Shown here one piece after another: positions 55,093 through 64,000 of a DNA stretch of 64,000 nucleotides (its first letter is position 1; every line of letters begins with the position of its first letter). The stretch is from an uncultured Pirellulaceae bacterium (GTDB lineage Bacteria; Planctomycetota; Planctomycetia; Pirellulales; Pirellulaceae), in contig CALKCK010000007.1 in assembly GCA_938083195.1 (NCBI GenBank), positions 124,001 to 188,000 on the forward strand, read 5' to 3'. The notes under the pieces were generated by a model. It made no database searches, was not told where the DNA came from, and worked only from the letters and a program-made list of their open reading frames with translations. The position numbers were made by a program, and so were the translations under genes.

Positions 55093-56054
55093 TGCACCTC
55101 TCCTCGCGTTACTGAGAGGAAAACATCCTCCAACGATGTTTGTTTTTCACTAAACTCAAAAACCTCAATCTTGGCGTCAATTATTGCCGCCAGCAATTCA
55201 CTTTGTTTCTTATGACATGTTTCGAAATTGAATAGGATCGAATTGGTTGTTGAGGAAACAAGTTCTACGTCAACCCGAGAGTTAAACCATTGGAGTACAT
55301 CTGACTGCTCAGAAACAAACTTTACCTCCAACTGGGAAACTCCCTTACCGATCGTTTGCCCAGTTTCCCTTTTTAATAAACTGTCGACAGAACCAATAGC
55401 CAATAATTTTCCCTTTTCAATAATGGCCACTCGATCACAAACCTCTGCCAACTCGCTTAAAATATGGCTGCTAATGAGAAGAGATTTTCCCTCATCCGCA
55501 AGCTCAAGAATCATCTCTCTCAATTCAATTCGAGCTCGCGGATCCAACCCAGCAGCCGGTTCATCCAGAATCAAAACCTTAGGGTTATGAATCAACGCCC
55601 GCCCTAGGCAAAGACGCTGCTTCATTCCCTTCGACAGACCCGAAATCGGCTTCTTAGCCAGTTGGTTCAGCTGAGTGAAGCCCATCACATTTTTGATAGC
55701 GCGAAGTCGATTCTTCCCACGCAATCCGTAAGATCTGGCGAAAAAATCAAGATACTCTTCACAATTGATATTCGGGTAGGTACCAAACCCATCAGGCATC
55801 CAACCCATCCGCTCGCGAACCCGATCTGGATCATCAACGACCGAAAATCCATCCACCCAGGCTTCCCCCGCCGTTGGCGAATCCAGCGTCGACAGAATTC
55901 GCATACTTGTCGTCTTTCCCGCTCCATTGGGACCGATAAATCCCAAAACCTCTCCGGCATCCACATGAAAGGAAACATCGTCAACGGCGAGTGTGTTTCC
56001 GAATGCCCGTGTAACACCGTCTAATTGGATCTTGGCTTGCGCTGCTTGCGACAT
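55089..56054 (-). CDS. ABC transporter ATP-binding protein
   Basis: A 321-residue ATPase; ATG 56054 is preferred over a start 24 bases upstream. Walker A is GPNGAGKTTS (about residue 35), the Q-loop is DGFGTYPNI, the signature is ISGLSKGMKQRL, and Walker B is VLILDEPAAGLD, followed by the switch His in ISSHILSEL. The C-terminal extension (about 230-321) is typical of Nat/Gld-type exporters. It overlaps the permease gene by 4 bases and almost abuts the upstream gene, so the operon is tightly coupled. Confidence 0.96.
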   Translation of the reverse strand: MSQAAQAKIQLDGVTRAFGNTLAVDDVSFHVDAGEVLGFIGPNGAGKTTSMRILSTLDSPTAGEAWVDGFSVVDDPDRVRERMGWMPDGFGTYPNINCEEYLDFFARSYGLRGKNRLRAIKNVMGFTQLNQLAKKPISGLSKGMKQRLCLGRALIHNPKVLILDEPAAGLDPRARIELREMILELADEGKSLLISSHILSELAEVCDRVAIIEKGKLLAIGSVDSLLKRETGQTIGKGVSQLEVKFVSEQSDVLQWFNSRVDVELVSSTTNSILFNFETCHKKQSELLAAIIDAKIEVFEFSEKQTSLEDVFLSVTRGEVQ

Positions 56055-56055
56055 G

Positions 56056-58209
56056 TTACCATCTCCCCAATACGACATGGTTTTGACTTTTATAATTTAC
56101 TGTGTCCAATTCATCGGTCACAAAAGGGAGCTCCTCTAGGAATGCCACGTATGAATTAGGCCGCGATAACAATGCCGATAACTTGGCTGTTTCGAACACC
56201 GCTTCGTTATCCCCGAAGCCAACCGCATCTTGTGAAATTGGTAAATAACGGTTTCGAAGTTCCCCGGACGAAAAATCTTTGCCATTGTCTTTTATAATTA
56301 ATTCTCCTGCGTAATTTAATAATCGATCTCCAACGCCAAGCTCTATTTTTTCCAGCTTTTTGGTGAGGCCAGACTCCAAATTTTCAAGAAGATAATAGTC
56401 GTCGTGTTTATCTCGAAAGATAGCAAAAACTACCTTCGCACCCAAATCGTTTCGCGCCGTTGGCAAGGAAGAATCGTCTGCCCGCTTTAGCTTAAAAACC
56501 AATCCCTCAGAAACACTACGGGCTTGAAACGTCGATAACTCATGCAGCGTCCTAGCCAGCAGTGCCTTGCCATAGATCCGTGATTGCCCCTCCGTTTGAT
56601 CAATATTTCTCACCAATCCGCCCTGCCTACAGGTAAGCCCAATCAATGTATCCGGCGAGAAGCTGTACCCTTGCGATGTAAAATTCGAGAAATATGCCAC
56701 CTTACTGTCGATCACAGCAAGGTCTGTTCTCTGATCAAGGGTTGTAACCGATCGCACACTGGCCGTTTTACTAAATCCATCTGATAACAACACGAACGCA
56801 ATAAGCGAAAGAGAAACACCGACGGATAATAATGGAATTACGATGAGTAATAATTGAGGCTTGCCAATTTTTGAAAAAACTGTCAAAGCGACGGGACCGG
56901 CAATCAACAGAAACATCGACAGCAATATCTTGAAAAGCATTTTCGGCGGTTCGCCAACACCAGGAATAGTAAGCACCGGGAAGATACCCGTCCCGACTCC
57001 AATCCGAGCCGCAAGGGAAGACCCATTTAAAACGATCGAGTTTTCAAGTCTCCGCCAATCAACACCCGTCCAATTTGTCATGTCATCGTCTACCGAGATG
57101 ATGCAACCATTCAAATAGGGCAGAAAGCCAAACTCGCCTGAGTCGATCAAGCTGGGATTGTCTACCTGTTTAACAGCCAACGAGGTATTAAACGGAAGAA
57201 CCTTTTCCCCCGAGACATTCTGCACTCCGAGCCGCACAGCACAGTGTACTTTAGTCTTCGTTGGCACATTCAACGGCACACCCCAACGAAACTCGCCCGA
57301 GGCTAATTTAGAAGCACGAGATTCACCGAGAAATAAACTAAAGAGGTTGTTTGTTTCCCGATAATCAGGACCACAAGAATAAATGACTAACGCACCTCCG
57401 GCAGCAACCCATTTTTCTAAATTGCTACGCTGGATTTCATTGTTTTCGACCAAACCTCTAAATTCATCGCTGGAAATTAAAATCTGATCAAAACCAGATA
57501 ACCCAATCCAGCGCTCAGGTAAGTTTCCAACCTTAATCGACGCCAACCTCTCACCAAATGCACCGCGAGCGTTTTTCAACGAAACAGCGGGCCCCTTTAC
57601 TATCAACTGCGGCTGTGTCACCGAAACATTTGACACCGAAAAGTCCCCATTAGAAAACATCCCGTTCGTTACCCAAACTTTCCGATTGTCCACCAACTGG
57701 TAATTTCCAAATTCTGGGGTATTCGTTTTTCCAATCAGTAACTTTCTTGGCCCCGGATCATTTAATCGCGAATTATAAGTGTCGATCTGAAGGTCTCCAG
57801 AACGGATGTGAATGCTGTTCCTCTTGCCTCTAGCATCGACTTTTTGAATCTCCAGTGTGCCGCTCTGAATGAAACCGGAAGCGGGTAACATCAGATCGAC
57901 TGAGCCAGAAGTATTTCCAGTCGGTATTTTTAAGATACCCGTCGTTACTGACGAAAATCCAAACGACGTATAGGTTTTTACCTTCGCCAAAAACTTTTGA
58001 TCACTGGCGGCTGCTTTTGGCGGCAACAAGGCGACGGTGACTTTCAAGGGCTGAATTCCTTGAAAATGACCCACGCCGAAATGCGACGCAGTTACTTTGT
58101 ATTGGCTTAATTGATTACCAGTTGCAGTCCCATTCTGAGACCAAATCTTCGCCGGCACCATGAAAACCGCAAGAACGAAAAAACTTGAAACAATAATCGA
58201 TCGCATCAT
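56056..58209 (-). CDS. Large membrane protein of the ABC exporter operon (GldG/DUF4350-like)
   Basis: A 717-residue protein with a signal peptide (about 1-24), a long periplasmic beta-rich part (about 25-400) including a glutamine-amidotransferase-like stretch (SGFDQILISSDEFRGLV and KWVAAGGALVIYSCG), two or three membrane spans at about 425-485 (MLFKILLSMFLLIAGPVALTVFS then LLLIVIPLLSVGVSLSLIAFVLL), and a C-terminal domain with short beta strands. The pattern resembles GldG-type auxiliary components of ABC-2 exporters. The stop almost touches the ATPase start. Function as a periplasmic partner of the exporter is inferred. Confidence 0.82.
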   Translation of the reverse strand: MMRSIIVSSFFVLAVFMVPAKIWSQNGTATGNQLSQYKVTASHFGVGHFQGIQPLKVTVALLPPKAAASDQKFLAKVKTYTSFGFSSVTTGILKIPTGNTSGSVDLMLPASGFIQSGTLEIQKVDARGKRNSIHIRSGDLQIDTYNSRLNDPGPRKLLIGKTNTPEFGNYQLVDNRKVWVTNGMFSNGDFSVSNVSVTQPQLIVKGPAVSLKNARGAFGERLASIKVGNLPERWIGLSGFDQILISSDEFRGLVENNEIQRSNLEKWVAAGGALVIYSCGPDYRETNNLFSLFLGESRASKLASGEFRWGVPLNVPTKTKVHCAVRLGVQNVSGEKVLPFNTSLAVKQVDNPSLIDSGEFGFLPYLNGCIISVDDDMTNWTGVDWRRLENSIVLNGSSLAARIGVGTGIFPVLTIPGVGEPPKMLFKILLSMFLLIAGPVALTVFSKIGKPQLLLIVIPLLSVGVSLSLIAFVLLSDGFSKTASVRSVTTLDQRTDLAVIDSKVAYFSNFTSQGYSFSPDTLIGLTCRQGGLVRNIDQTEGQSRIYGKALLARTLHELSTFQARSVSEGLVFKLKRADDSSLPTARNDLGAKVVFAIFRDKHDDYYLLENLESGLTKKLEKIELGVGDRLLNYAGELIIKDNGKDFSSGELRNRYLPISQDAVGFGDNEAVFETAKLSALLSRPNSYVAFLEELPFVTDELDTVNYKSQNHVVLGRW

Positions 58210-58553
58210 TCGGTGCCCTCCGAGCTTTCGGTCGTCTGCGCTTGATCCGTATCTGAAAGGGCTTGAGCAACAGCATCATTATTGCCACCAGTCAGTTCAA
58301 CAGTTTGAATCTCCGAGTCAGCAAGCGTCCTCGACCAACCCGATTTACATTGAGACACAAAAATAGCCAGTCCACTCAAGACAACAATACAGCAGACGGG
58401 AATGACAAGGCCGAACGTAGCAAGCACCACACCATACGCCAACGGATCACCGGCATACGCTGCAGCAGCCAAAAAGGAAAATAACGCGAGAAAAAACACC
58501 AGTAGCATCATCTGCCGAATCGAAAATTTCGTCCGCGAATTGCCTTCCAACAT
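58206..58553 (-). CDS. Small two-span membrane protein, first gene of the ABC operon
   Basis: A 115-residue protein. A short basic N-terminus is followed by two hydrophobic spans (about 15-33 and 39-65, GVVLATFGLVIPVCCIVVLSGLAIFV) and an acidic Ser/Thr/Glu-rich tail. It overlaps the next gene by 4 bases (ATGA), which supports it as real and coupled. No family is recognised. Confidence 0.75.
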   Translation of the reverse strand: MLEGNSRTKFSIRQMMLLVFFLALFSFLAAAAYAGDPLAYGVVLATFGLVIPVCCIVVLSGLAIFVSQCKSGWSRTLADSEIQTVELTGGNNDAVAQALSDTDQAQTTESSEGTE

Positions 58554-59484
58554 TTGATACCTCGATGAAAATTGCCTGAATAAAAATCAATAGATTCCGT
58601 AGGCGACACCTCAGTCTATAAGAATGTGGTGCTCACACAACAACGAATCCGAACGTTGGGTTTAGTTCAGACTCAAACATTTCACGAATCCGAAATTTAT
58701 ATAATAATTTAATCAGATCGCGAGTCTAAACATTTCGATTTCATAGCTCAACTGTATTTTAGCTCTTCTGGGCCCTTGCTTAAACTCAAGTCACTCTGAA
58801 TTTTTCGCTCAACCAATTCGAGATCAATTTTCTTATTCGCAATTCCAAAACAATTATTCGATTTAAATTGAATGTAATTAAATTTTCCCTAATTTTTCGC
58901 TAACTTTTTTTATTTCAACTCTTTCTTTACACCGCTTGCAAACACCGATTTTTATCATTTCCCAACAAGCCAAATGGACACGTTTCTTTGCGTGGTCTGA
59001 AAACAGGCTGATGTTCGAAAAATAAATTGGAGATTAAAAGGGGGAACGCGGTGGATCAATAGAAGCCAAACCTGTGAAGCGAACCCGTTTTCCCAAACAC
59101 TCGACTGTTCCGACCAGACGCCGCAGGTCATTAGGCGTTGTGAATTACCAAAAACCTATCGAGTATCTAAATCAACGTCGATAAAGAATTAACAAACGAT
59201 AAAAAGAAAGGTTCTTTATTAAACAAGATTTCCACCAGCGACTAATACGAAGGACAGTACTCGCCCGAAAGATTCTTTAGTAGTTTTTAAGCTAAACATT
59301 TTCACTCAATTAAAAACCAAGCTATATAACGATGGCCAATCCTGTCGCCAACTTCAGCCGAACAAAAAACTAGTACCAGATTGAATTTACCGGCAAGACA
59401 TAAATCCAGTTTCAACAACATAGTCGCATGCTATAATAAAGGCTAAGTCCTTAAGGTAAATTAACCATTTGCGGCAGTGTTTGC
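58554..59484. other. AT-rich gene-free region between divergent operons
   Basis: About 930 bases, very AT-rich, with no supported gene. It carries the promoters of the ABC operon (minus) and of the membrane protein/phosphoesterase pair (plus, see 59429-59437). Confidence 0.45.
59429..59437 (+). promoter_or_regulatory. Extended -10 sigma-70-type promoter
   Basis: TG-C-TATAAT is a perfect extended -10 element. It has a TTTCAA-like weak -35 about 16 bases upstream. It lies about 45 bases before the start of the membrane protein gene. Confidence 0.6.
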
Positions 59485-60393
59485 TTGAACAACAATCCGT
59501 CTATCATTCCCGCCTATTACCGAACTGCCATATGGTGTTTACGTATTACCACTGCGTTGCAATGTCTGGGAATTGCTGGGCGTTATCTTTTGGCGACCTT
59601 CGAAACGGAAAGCCCCGTATATGGCCTTTTATTCTTTAATTTCGGAATCCCCGAATATGCTGCGCAATTCATCGATGACTTAGGAGTTTATGGCTGTTTA
59701 CTAGCCAGCGGTTCGATAATACTAATTGGAATTCTTTACGATCTTTCGAAACAACGATTGAGTGACCAATCGATAAATCGACTTCGCTCGCTTGATAATG
59801 TCACCCTAGCTTTTATCGTCCTCTGGACACTCAGCATGGCAATTGCGCAAACGATACGCGGCGATTTATTTTCCCGATTTACGCTTCTTGAGGAGGCGGT
59901 CCGCATTGCCTCACCTTTCGCATTACTCTTCTTTTTAATGACGAACAGACTGGCGATCGGTAGTCGCTCTCACAAGTGGGCTTCCATCATTTTATTGTTC
60001 GCAACCTCAACCACGTTCGCAATCCATGGCTATAAAGCCATTGAGCTATATGGCCCCTTTGTAGATTTCCTTTTGCTTTCCAAACCATTTGGTATCACAA
60101 TAGTATCAAATCAACAAACTGCCGAAGCGTTTCTTTTTGTCATTGGCTGGGTCGATATCATCTTGGCGATCTCAATGGTTGTATTAAGATGGCAGGGGAT
60201 CGCACTTTACATGGCGGCCTGGGGTTTACTGACAGCTTTTAGCCGCATAACAGCTGGCGGATTAGACGCATGGCCCGAACTATTGATTCGAGCGGCCAAT
60301 GCCGGAGCGCCCCTAACCCTATTTTTTCTATTGAGAGGTAAATCCCTCTGTGGATTTACCAAGAATAATATCACGACTAAAAAACTAATTTAA
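59485..60393 (+). CDS. Polytopic membrane protein, unknown function
   Basis: A 302-residue protein with about eight hydrophobic segments and short loops. The TTG start at 59485 is accepted because no ATG lies near the first span and the frame is coding from there. No enzymatic motif or family is recognised; the layout is loosely like DoxX-type or other integral proteins. It is 18 bases upstream of the phosphoesterase gene in the same direction, so they form an operon, and it may be the membrane partner of that secreted enzyme. Confidence 0.8.
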   Translation: MNNNPSIIPAYYRTAIWCLRITTALQCLGIAGRYLLATFETESPVYGLLFFNFGIPEYAAQFIDDLGVYGCLLASGSIILIGILYDLSKQRLSDQSINRLRSLDNVTLAFIVLWTLSMAIAQTIRGDLFSRFTLLEEAVRIASPFALLFFLMTNRLAIGSRSHKWASIILLFATSTTFAIHGYKAIELYGPFVDFLLLSKPFGITIVSNQQTAEAFLFVIGWVDIILAISMVVLRWQGIALYMAAWGLLTAFSRITAGGLDAWPELLIRAANAGAPLTLFFLLRGKSLCGFTKNNITTKKLI

Positions 60394-60411
60394 CTGAACG
60401 TTGATAGGTGC

Positions 60412-62643
60412 ATGATTCACTTACTATTTAGATTCTCGTTAGTTCTCATAACTATCTCGACATTCCCAATCGCAACCTCAACTACCGGATCTGCAGAATT
60501 AACTCCGCCGTCCATACCCAAACACCTTCGCGTCAGCTGGACTTCCGACCCCGCGACCGAGGCCATTATCTCTTGGTCAACGTTCAAACCCTCCGATGCC
60601 TCCGCCGTCCGATTTCGCATCCGAAATTCCAATGCGAATTATTCAATCTCCAGTGCATCGCACGGTCGTTTTCTATCAAATAAAACCGAACTGCATTACC
60701 ACCACGCGAAGCTCGTTGGCTTGGCTCCCGACACCGCCTATGAGTTCCAGATCACAACAGAAGGTCAAATAAATCAAACCTATTATTTCATTACTGCATC
60801 CGGCATCGACCGCTCGTTCAGCCTTTTGCATGGCGGAGACTCTCGCTCGGATCAAACTGCCCGTCGCAAGATGAACTTGATGATAGCTGACCTGGTAACG
60901 AAATCGTTCGCAGATAAGGAGTTGTCCAATGACATTATCGCCCTGGCTCACGGCGGAGATTATGTCGCTGACGGATCAAACTTGGAGCAGTGGATTAGAT
61001 GGATGGACGATCATGAATTAACGATTGGACAAGATGGTCGAATGCTCCCGGTAATTCCTGCTCGCGGCAATCATGACAAAAGTGAACTCTTCAATCAGGT
61101 ATTTGGATTTAAGGAGAAAGACAACAATTACTATGCAATCAATCTCAATCCAACCGTCCGTTTCGTCACGTTAAACACTGAGATCAGCACAGCGGGTGAC
61201 CAAGCCCAATGGCTAAAGCGGGAGCTAAAAGAATCGCGTCCAAAAAATCGATGGCTCCTCGCGCAGTATCACCGACCTGCATACCCTGCAGTGAAAGCGC
61301 CTGGGGCAGCACTCCAAAGCTGGGTTCCGACGTTCGAAAAAAACAACGTTGATTTGGTTTGTGAAGCGGATGGACACAACATTAAGCGTACGTTACCAAT
61401 TCGTGGAAATGTCATGGATTCAACCGGTGTCGTTTACATTGGCGAAGGGGGATTAGGGGTCGCACAAAGAACACCAAAAGTAGATCGATGGTATCTTCAG
61501 CCCCCCGGCATGTCCGACTCGGCAAGTCATGTGTTTGTATTGACGTTTGAACCAAAACGTCTTAAAGGAAAATGCATACGGATAGATGAAACGCTAGCTG
61601 ACGAATTTACACTGAAGCCGAGAAAGATTGAAAAAAGCCAAGCCTTTGTCGTCACAGGTGATCCACAATACCTTGCCGAAAATTCGCCCAACCCCACACA
61701 ACTTGACGCCTACTCAGAAGAGGCAAACAAACGGTTTATCGAATTAATTAAAAAGCTACCGGGGCAAGCAATTCCAAAAGAGAGCGGCGGTGGAACTGTC
61801 AATAAAAATTTACGTGGCTTGCTGGTTACTGGAGACTTAATCGACAGCGCAGACAAGTCCGGCGGAAATTACAACGCCATGCAAAAATTTGAATGGAATC
61901 GCTATAAAACTGATTATGGTTTAACGGGAAAGGATGGAAAACTTCCTTTCCCAGTTTATGAAGTCCATGGAAATCATGACGGACCACAAGGCGACACTTT
62001 TATTGTTAAAGACATTATTGAACGCAATCGATCGCGGCCGGGGATTTCAAACCTCTCAAAAAATGGATTGCATTACAGTTGGGACTGGGGGCCGTTGCAT
62101 CTGGTTAATTTAGGTATGTTCGTTGGCGAGGGAACCGACCGCCGAGATCAATTCCATTACGCGCCGATGGGCAGTCTTGAATTTCTTATCTCTGATTTAA
62201 AAGAAAAAGTTGGAACCTCAGGCCGACCAGTTGTCTTGAGTTTTCACCTTCACCCCAACGGACCTGCGTTCGACTGGCCCCCTCAGGACCTCAAACTATT
62301 TTGGGAGTCCATTAAAGAATTCAATGTAATTGGACTATTTCACGGGCATACACACGGCTCGCCGCCAAGTCGAATACAATGGAATCAAGAAACGTTTGGT
62401 TCGGCCGTAGAAGGCGGTATTGACGTCTTTAATCCAGACGATTCGGGCGCTGCAAAAACCAATCCAAGTGATGCTGGGAACCCGATTGGCGTACGCCATG
62501 GATTTCTTTACGTCGAATTAATCGACCGCCCCGGCACAAGGCGCGACGAGTTGATCGTTCGCTCCAAATACACAAAAGACAATTGGGCAACGCACGAATG
62601 GGGAGAGCGCTGGACAAAATCCATTTCCATTCCAGAACGCTAG
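60412..62643 (+). CDS. Secreted tandem metallophosphoesterase with N-terminal fibronectin-like domain
   Basis: A 743-residue exported protein. After the signal peptide (about 1-28) comes a purple-acid-phosphatase-type fibronectin domain (about 35-130). The first calcineurin-like phosphoesterase (about 135-350) has GGDSRSD, GGDYVADG, RGNHDKS, YHRPAY and DGHNIKR. The second (about 410-690) has TGDPQY, TGDLIDS, GNHDGP, FHLHPNG and FHGHTHGS. Both carry the metal-ligand motifs, so both could be active. They would hydrolyse phosphate mono- or diesters outside the cytoplasm. The double fusion is uncommon. Confidence 0.9.
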   Translation: MIHLLFRFSLVLITISTFPIATSTTGSAELTPPSIPKHLRVSWTSDPATEAIISWSTFKPSDASAVRFRIRNSNANYSISSASHGRFLSNKTELHYHHAKLVGLAPDTAYEFQITTEGQINQTYYFITASGIDRSFSLLHGGDSRSDQTARRKMNLMIADLVTKSFADKELSNDIIALAHGGDYVADGSNLEQWIRWMDDHELTIGQDGRMLPVIPARGNHDKSELFNQVFGFKEKDNNYYAINLNPTVRFVTLNTEISTAGDQAQWLKRELKESRPKNRWLLAQYHRPAYPAVKAPGAALQSWVPTFEKNNVDLVCEADGHNIKRTLPIRGNVMDSTGVVYIGEGGLGVAQRTPKVDRWYLQPPGMSDSASHVFVLTFEPKRLKGKCIRIDETLADEFTLKPRKIEKSQAFVVTGDPQYLAENSPNPTQLDAYSEEANKRFIELIKKLPGQAIPKESGGGTVNKNLRGLLVTGDLIDSADKSGGNYNAMQKFEWNRYKTDYGLTGKDGKLPFPVYEVHGNHDGPQGDTFIVKDIIERNRSRPGISNLSKNGLHYSWDWGPLHLVNLGMFVGEGTDRRDQFHYAPMGSLEFLISDLKEKVGTSGRPVVLSFHLHPNGPAFDWPPQDLKLFWESIKEFNVIGLFHGHTHGSPPSRIQWNQETFGSAVEGGIDVFNPDDSGAAKTNPSDAGNPIGVRHGFLYVELIDRPGTRRDELIVRSKYTKDNWATHEWGERWTKSISIPER

Positions 62644-62794
62644 GCTGTGTATTTCGATCGAAGAGATGAAATAAACTCCACTGAAAAATCAAAGATTATC
62701 GGATGCGTTGAGCAGGTGTTAATTCAAATCTAATATAGGATCGTCAGCTGTGGTCAACTCTCAAGTTCGAAATCCAATTAATTCAATGCGGCAT

Positions 62795-63343
62795 TTAAAT
62801 TGACAACAAAAAGGTATTCCACGGGAAGAATGACGCCCAGATCACTCCAATAATTATTCCCAATAATACAGTCCCAACCGAAATTGAATTAAGGATTAAC
62901 CCAATCGTACGATATTCGGAGGGTGTGTTCAGGGAGATCAATAATCCAACGACTCCCAACACAAAACCAACCATGGGAAAAATACAGCAAAAGAAAATTC
63001 CAAAATAGACCATCACCAAACTTATAATTCCAAGAACCAATCCGGACTGAGACTGCGCTCCCGGTAGCCTTGTCGCGTTCGCGTGAGGATGGTCGGTAAT
63101 GGCTTGATATGGATTTGCCGGTTGACGTTTATCAACAAACGGTTCAATTTCACTTGACTTCGAATCCAGTAAATTCTGAGCATCCCCGTGAGCACTTGAT
63201 TCGCGATTCAAATGGAATCCACTCTCCTTGCTCGGGATTGAATTTACGCATTGGCAATTCGGACACCTTGCCTGCTTTCCAGCGTAAATTGAATCGACGT
63301 TCAAAACGCTTTGGCACCCCTCGCAGATTAATTCAATTTTCAT
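62795..63343 (-). CDS. Zinc-ribbon membrane protein with DUF4190-like domain
   Basis: A 182-residue protein. The N-terminal zinc ribbon has CEGC and CPNCQC. A linker with the NPYQAI motif follows, then a C-terminal DUF4190-like domain with two long hydrophobic segments (about 102-134, LVLGIISLVMVYFGIFFCC, and about 148-178). This arrangement is common in planctomycetes, but the role is unknown. The gene stands alone. Confidence 0.82.
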   Translation of the reverse strand: MKIELICEGCQSVLNVDSIYAGKQARCPNCQCVNSIPSKESGFHLNRESSAHGDAQNLLDSKSSEIEPFVDKRQPANPYQAITDHPHANATRLPGAQSQSGLVLGIISLVMVYFGIFFCCIFPMVGFVLGVVGLLISLNTPSEYRTIGLILNSISVGTVLLGIIIGVIWASFFPWNTFLLSI

Positions 63344-63720
63344 AGTCTTTCGTCACAAACTCATTGAATGATGTCCAAGGCGGCTGAACCAATGATTTTT
63401 CTTTTAGGACACGAGCGGTAGATAATTCTTTTTAGCGGTTCGTGATTTTCGGTTCCCAACAAACGTTCTCTCGAGTAATCACCTTTCTTTATTCGCTACT
63501 GAACTCAAATCATTAGAAAAAAACATTACGAATCTGGTGATTTGCTGAATGAAATTCAACAGCTTGTTCGCTTTTCTTTCATTGTGAAGGATCAAGCTGA
63601 TGGAATGCTTAAATCCAATCGAGCTAATTTTCAAAAAAGGAAAACGAATGCTGAACACCGGGCGGTGGCATATTTCTTATTATCACAGCGTCTAATGTGA
63701 CGCAATTTGATTCATACCAT
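63344..63720. other. Intergenic region, no supported gene
   Basis: About 375 bases between two minus-strand genes; no gene or signal is recognised. Confidence 0.35.
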
Positions 63721-64000
63721 TTAAGGGTTTGCTTTAGGACGAGGGTAGGGCGGAGCCTCAAATTTAACCCGCAGTCGATTTAATTCGGATTTGAGTTCTT
63801 TAAGCTTAGATTCGTAGTCAGGTTCTGCATGTAAACTACGCATTTCATTTGGATCAATTTCTAAATCAAACAGATTCCATTCAGTACTCATAGGAAAATA
63901 AATTAGCTTATGCCGGTCGGTACGGACTCCAAAATGTTGAGGTACCGCGTGTTCCCCAAGTTCATAGTAGGCGTAATAAAGTGATTTCCTCCATTCACTG
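63721..64000 (-). CDS. Sulfatase C-terminal fragment (gene continues beyond the window)
   Basis: This frame ends with TAA at 63721-63723 and stays open to the window edge, giving 92 visible residues. The sequence (SLYYAYYELGEHAVPQHFGVRTD, then RHKLIYFP, then NLFDLEIDPNEMRSLHAEPDYESKL) is the standard C-terminal end of secreted type I sulfatases. The catalytic part lies outside the window. It would be the fifth sulfatase in this region. Confidence 0.85.
   Translation of the reverse strand, partial: SEWRKSLYYAYYELGEHAVPQHFGVRTDRHKLIYFPMSTEWNLFDLEIDPNEMRSLHAEPDYESKLKELKSELNRLRVKFEAPPYPRPKANP

Noticed and set aside
1-64000. tRNA, rRNA, CRISPR arrays, transposases
   Set aside because: Read for T-arm consensus, regularly spaced repeats and DDE-type proteins; nothing convincing was seen, though a covariance search was not possible.

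Overview
This 64 kb window looks like chromosomal DNA of a marine-type planctomycete (Pirellulales/Pirellulaceae-like); GC is moderate, in the mid-40s percent by eye. The evidence is the gene repertoire. It includes several secreted sulfatases, DUF1501 and DUF1549/DUF1553 'planctomycete cytochrome' partners, giant secreted proteins with the planctomycete haem-binding (TIGR02603) and membrane-bound-dehydrogenase (TIGR02604) domains, a PEP-CTERM protein, an ECF sigma factor next to a Ser/Thr kinase, a DUF1080 protein, and Gfo/Idh/MocA enzymes with Tat signals. Shine-Dalgarno sites are sparse. No rRNA, tRNA, CRISPR array or transposase was recognised.

Layout. 1-3.4 kb: the 3' end of a PEP-CTERM gene, a strong terminator, then ilvB-ilvN (acetolactate synthase). 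3.7-14 kb: a giant fusion oxidoreductase and three sulfatases. 14.1-14.6 kb: a decayed copy of a small secreted protein gene. 15-20.6 kb: lipid kinase, SASA esterase, di-haem cytochrome c peroxidase and a coiled-coil envelope protein. 20.6-35.7 kb: a DUF1501/DUF1549-1553 pair, two more giant ThuA-containing cytochrome proteins (one frameshifted in a C7 run) and a Gfo/Idh/MocA oxidoreductase. 35.9-40.8 kb: a TPR-sulfotransferase and a group with a tetraether-synthase-like radical SAM protein and an Lgt-like membrane protein. 40.8-44.2 kb: an ECF sigma factor and a receptor kinase with a sulfatase-modifying-factor-like ectodomain. 45-53.3 kb: methyltransferase, the intact secreted small protein under a sigma-54-type promoter, DUF1080, GAF-GGDEF cyclase, CrtI-like oxidoreductase, a fourth sulfatase and a truncated haemoglobin. 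53.4-58.6 kb: a tightly packed ABC-2 exporter operon. 59.5-64 kb: a membrane protein plus tandem metallophosphoesterase, a zinc-ribbon membrane protein and the 3' end of a fifth sulfatase.

Most genes fit a lifestyle of degrading sulfated polysaccharides. Sulfatases, the esterase, DUF1080 and the oxidoreductases act on carbohydrates. The cupredoxin/cytochrome fusions and DUF1501/PSCyt pairs probably serve periplasmic redox or substrate handling.

Three observations stand out. (i) An inverted duplicate pair of small secreted proteins carries only the first strands of a cold-shock domain. The intact copy has a near-perfect sigma-54 promoter; the other has lost the -24 element through an apparent 17-bp deletion and also carries a premature stop. 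(ii) A candidate lipid-modification group contains a Tes-like radical SAM protein and an Lgt-like protein. (iii) The SGNH-like domains of the giant fusion proteins lack the canonical nucleophile serine.
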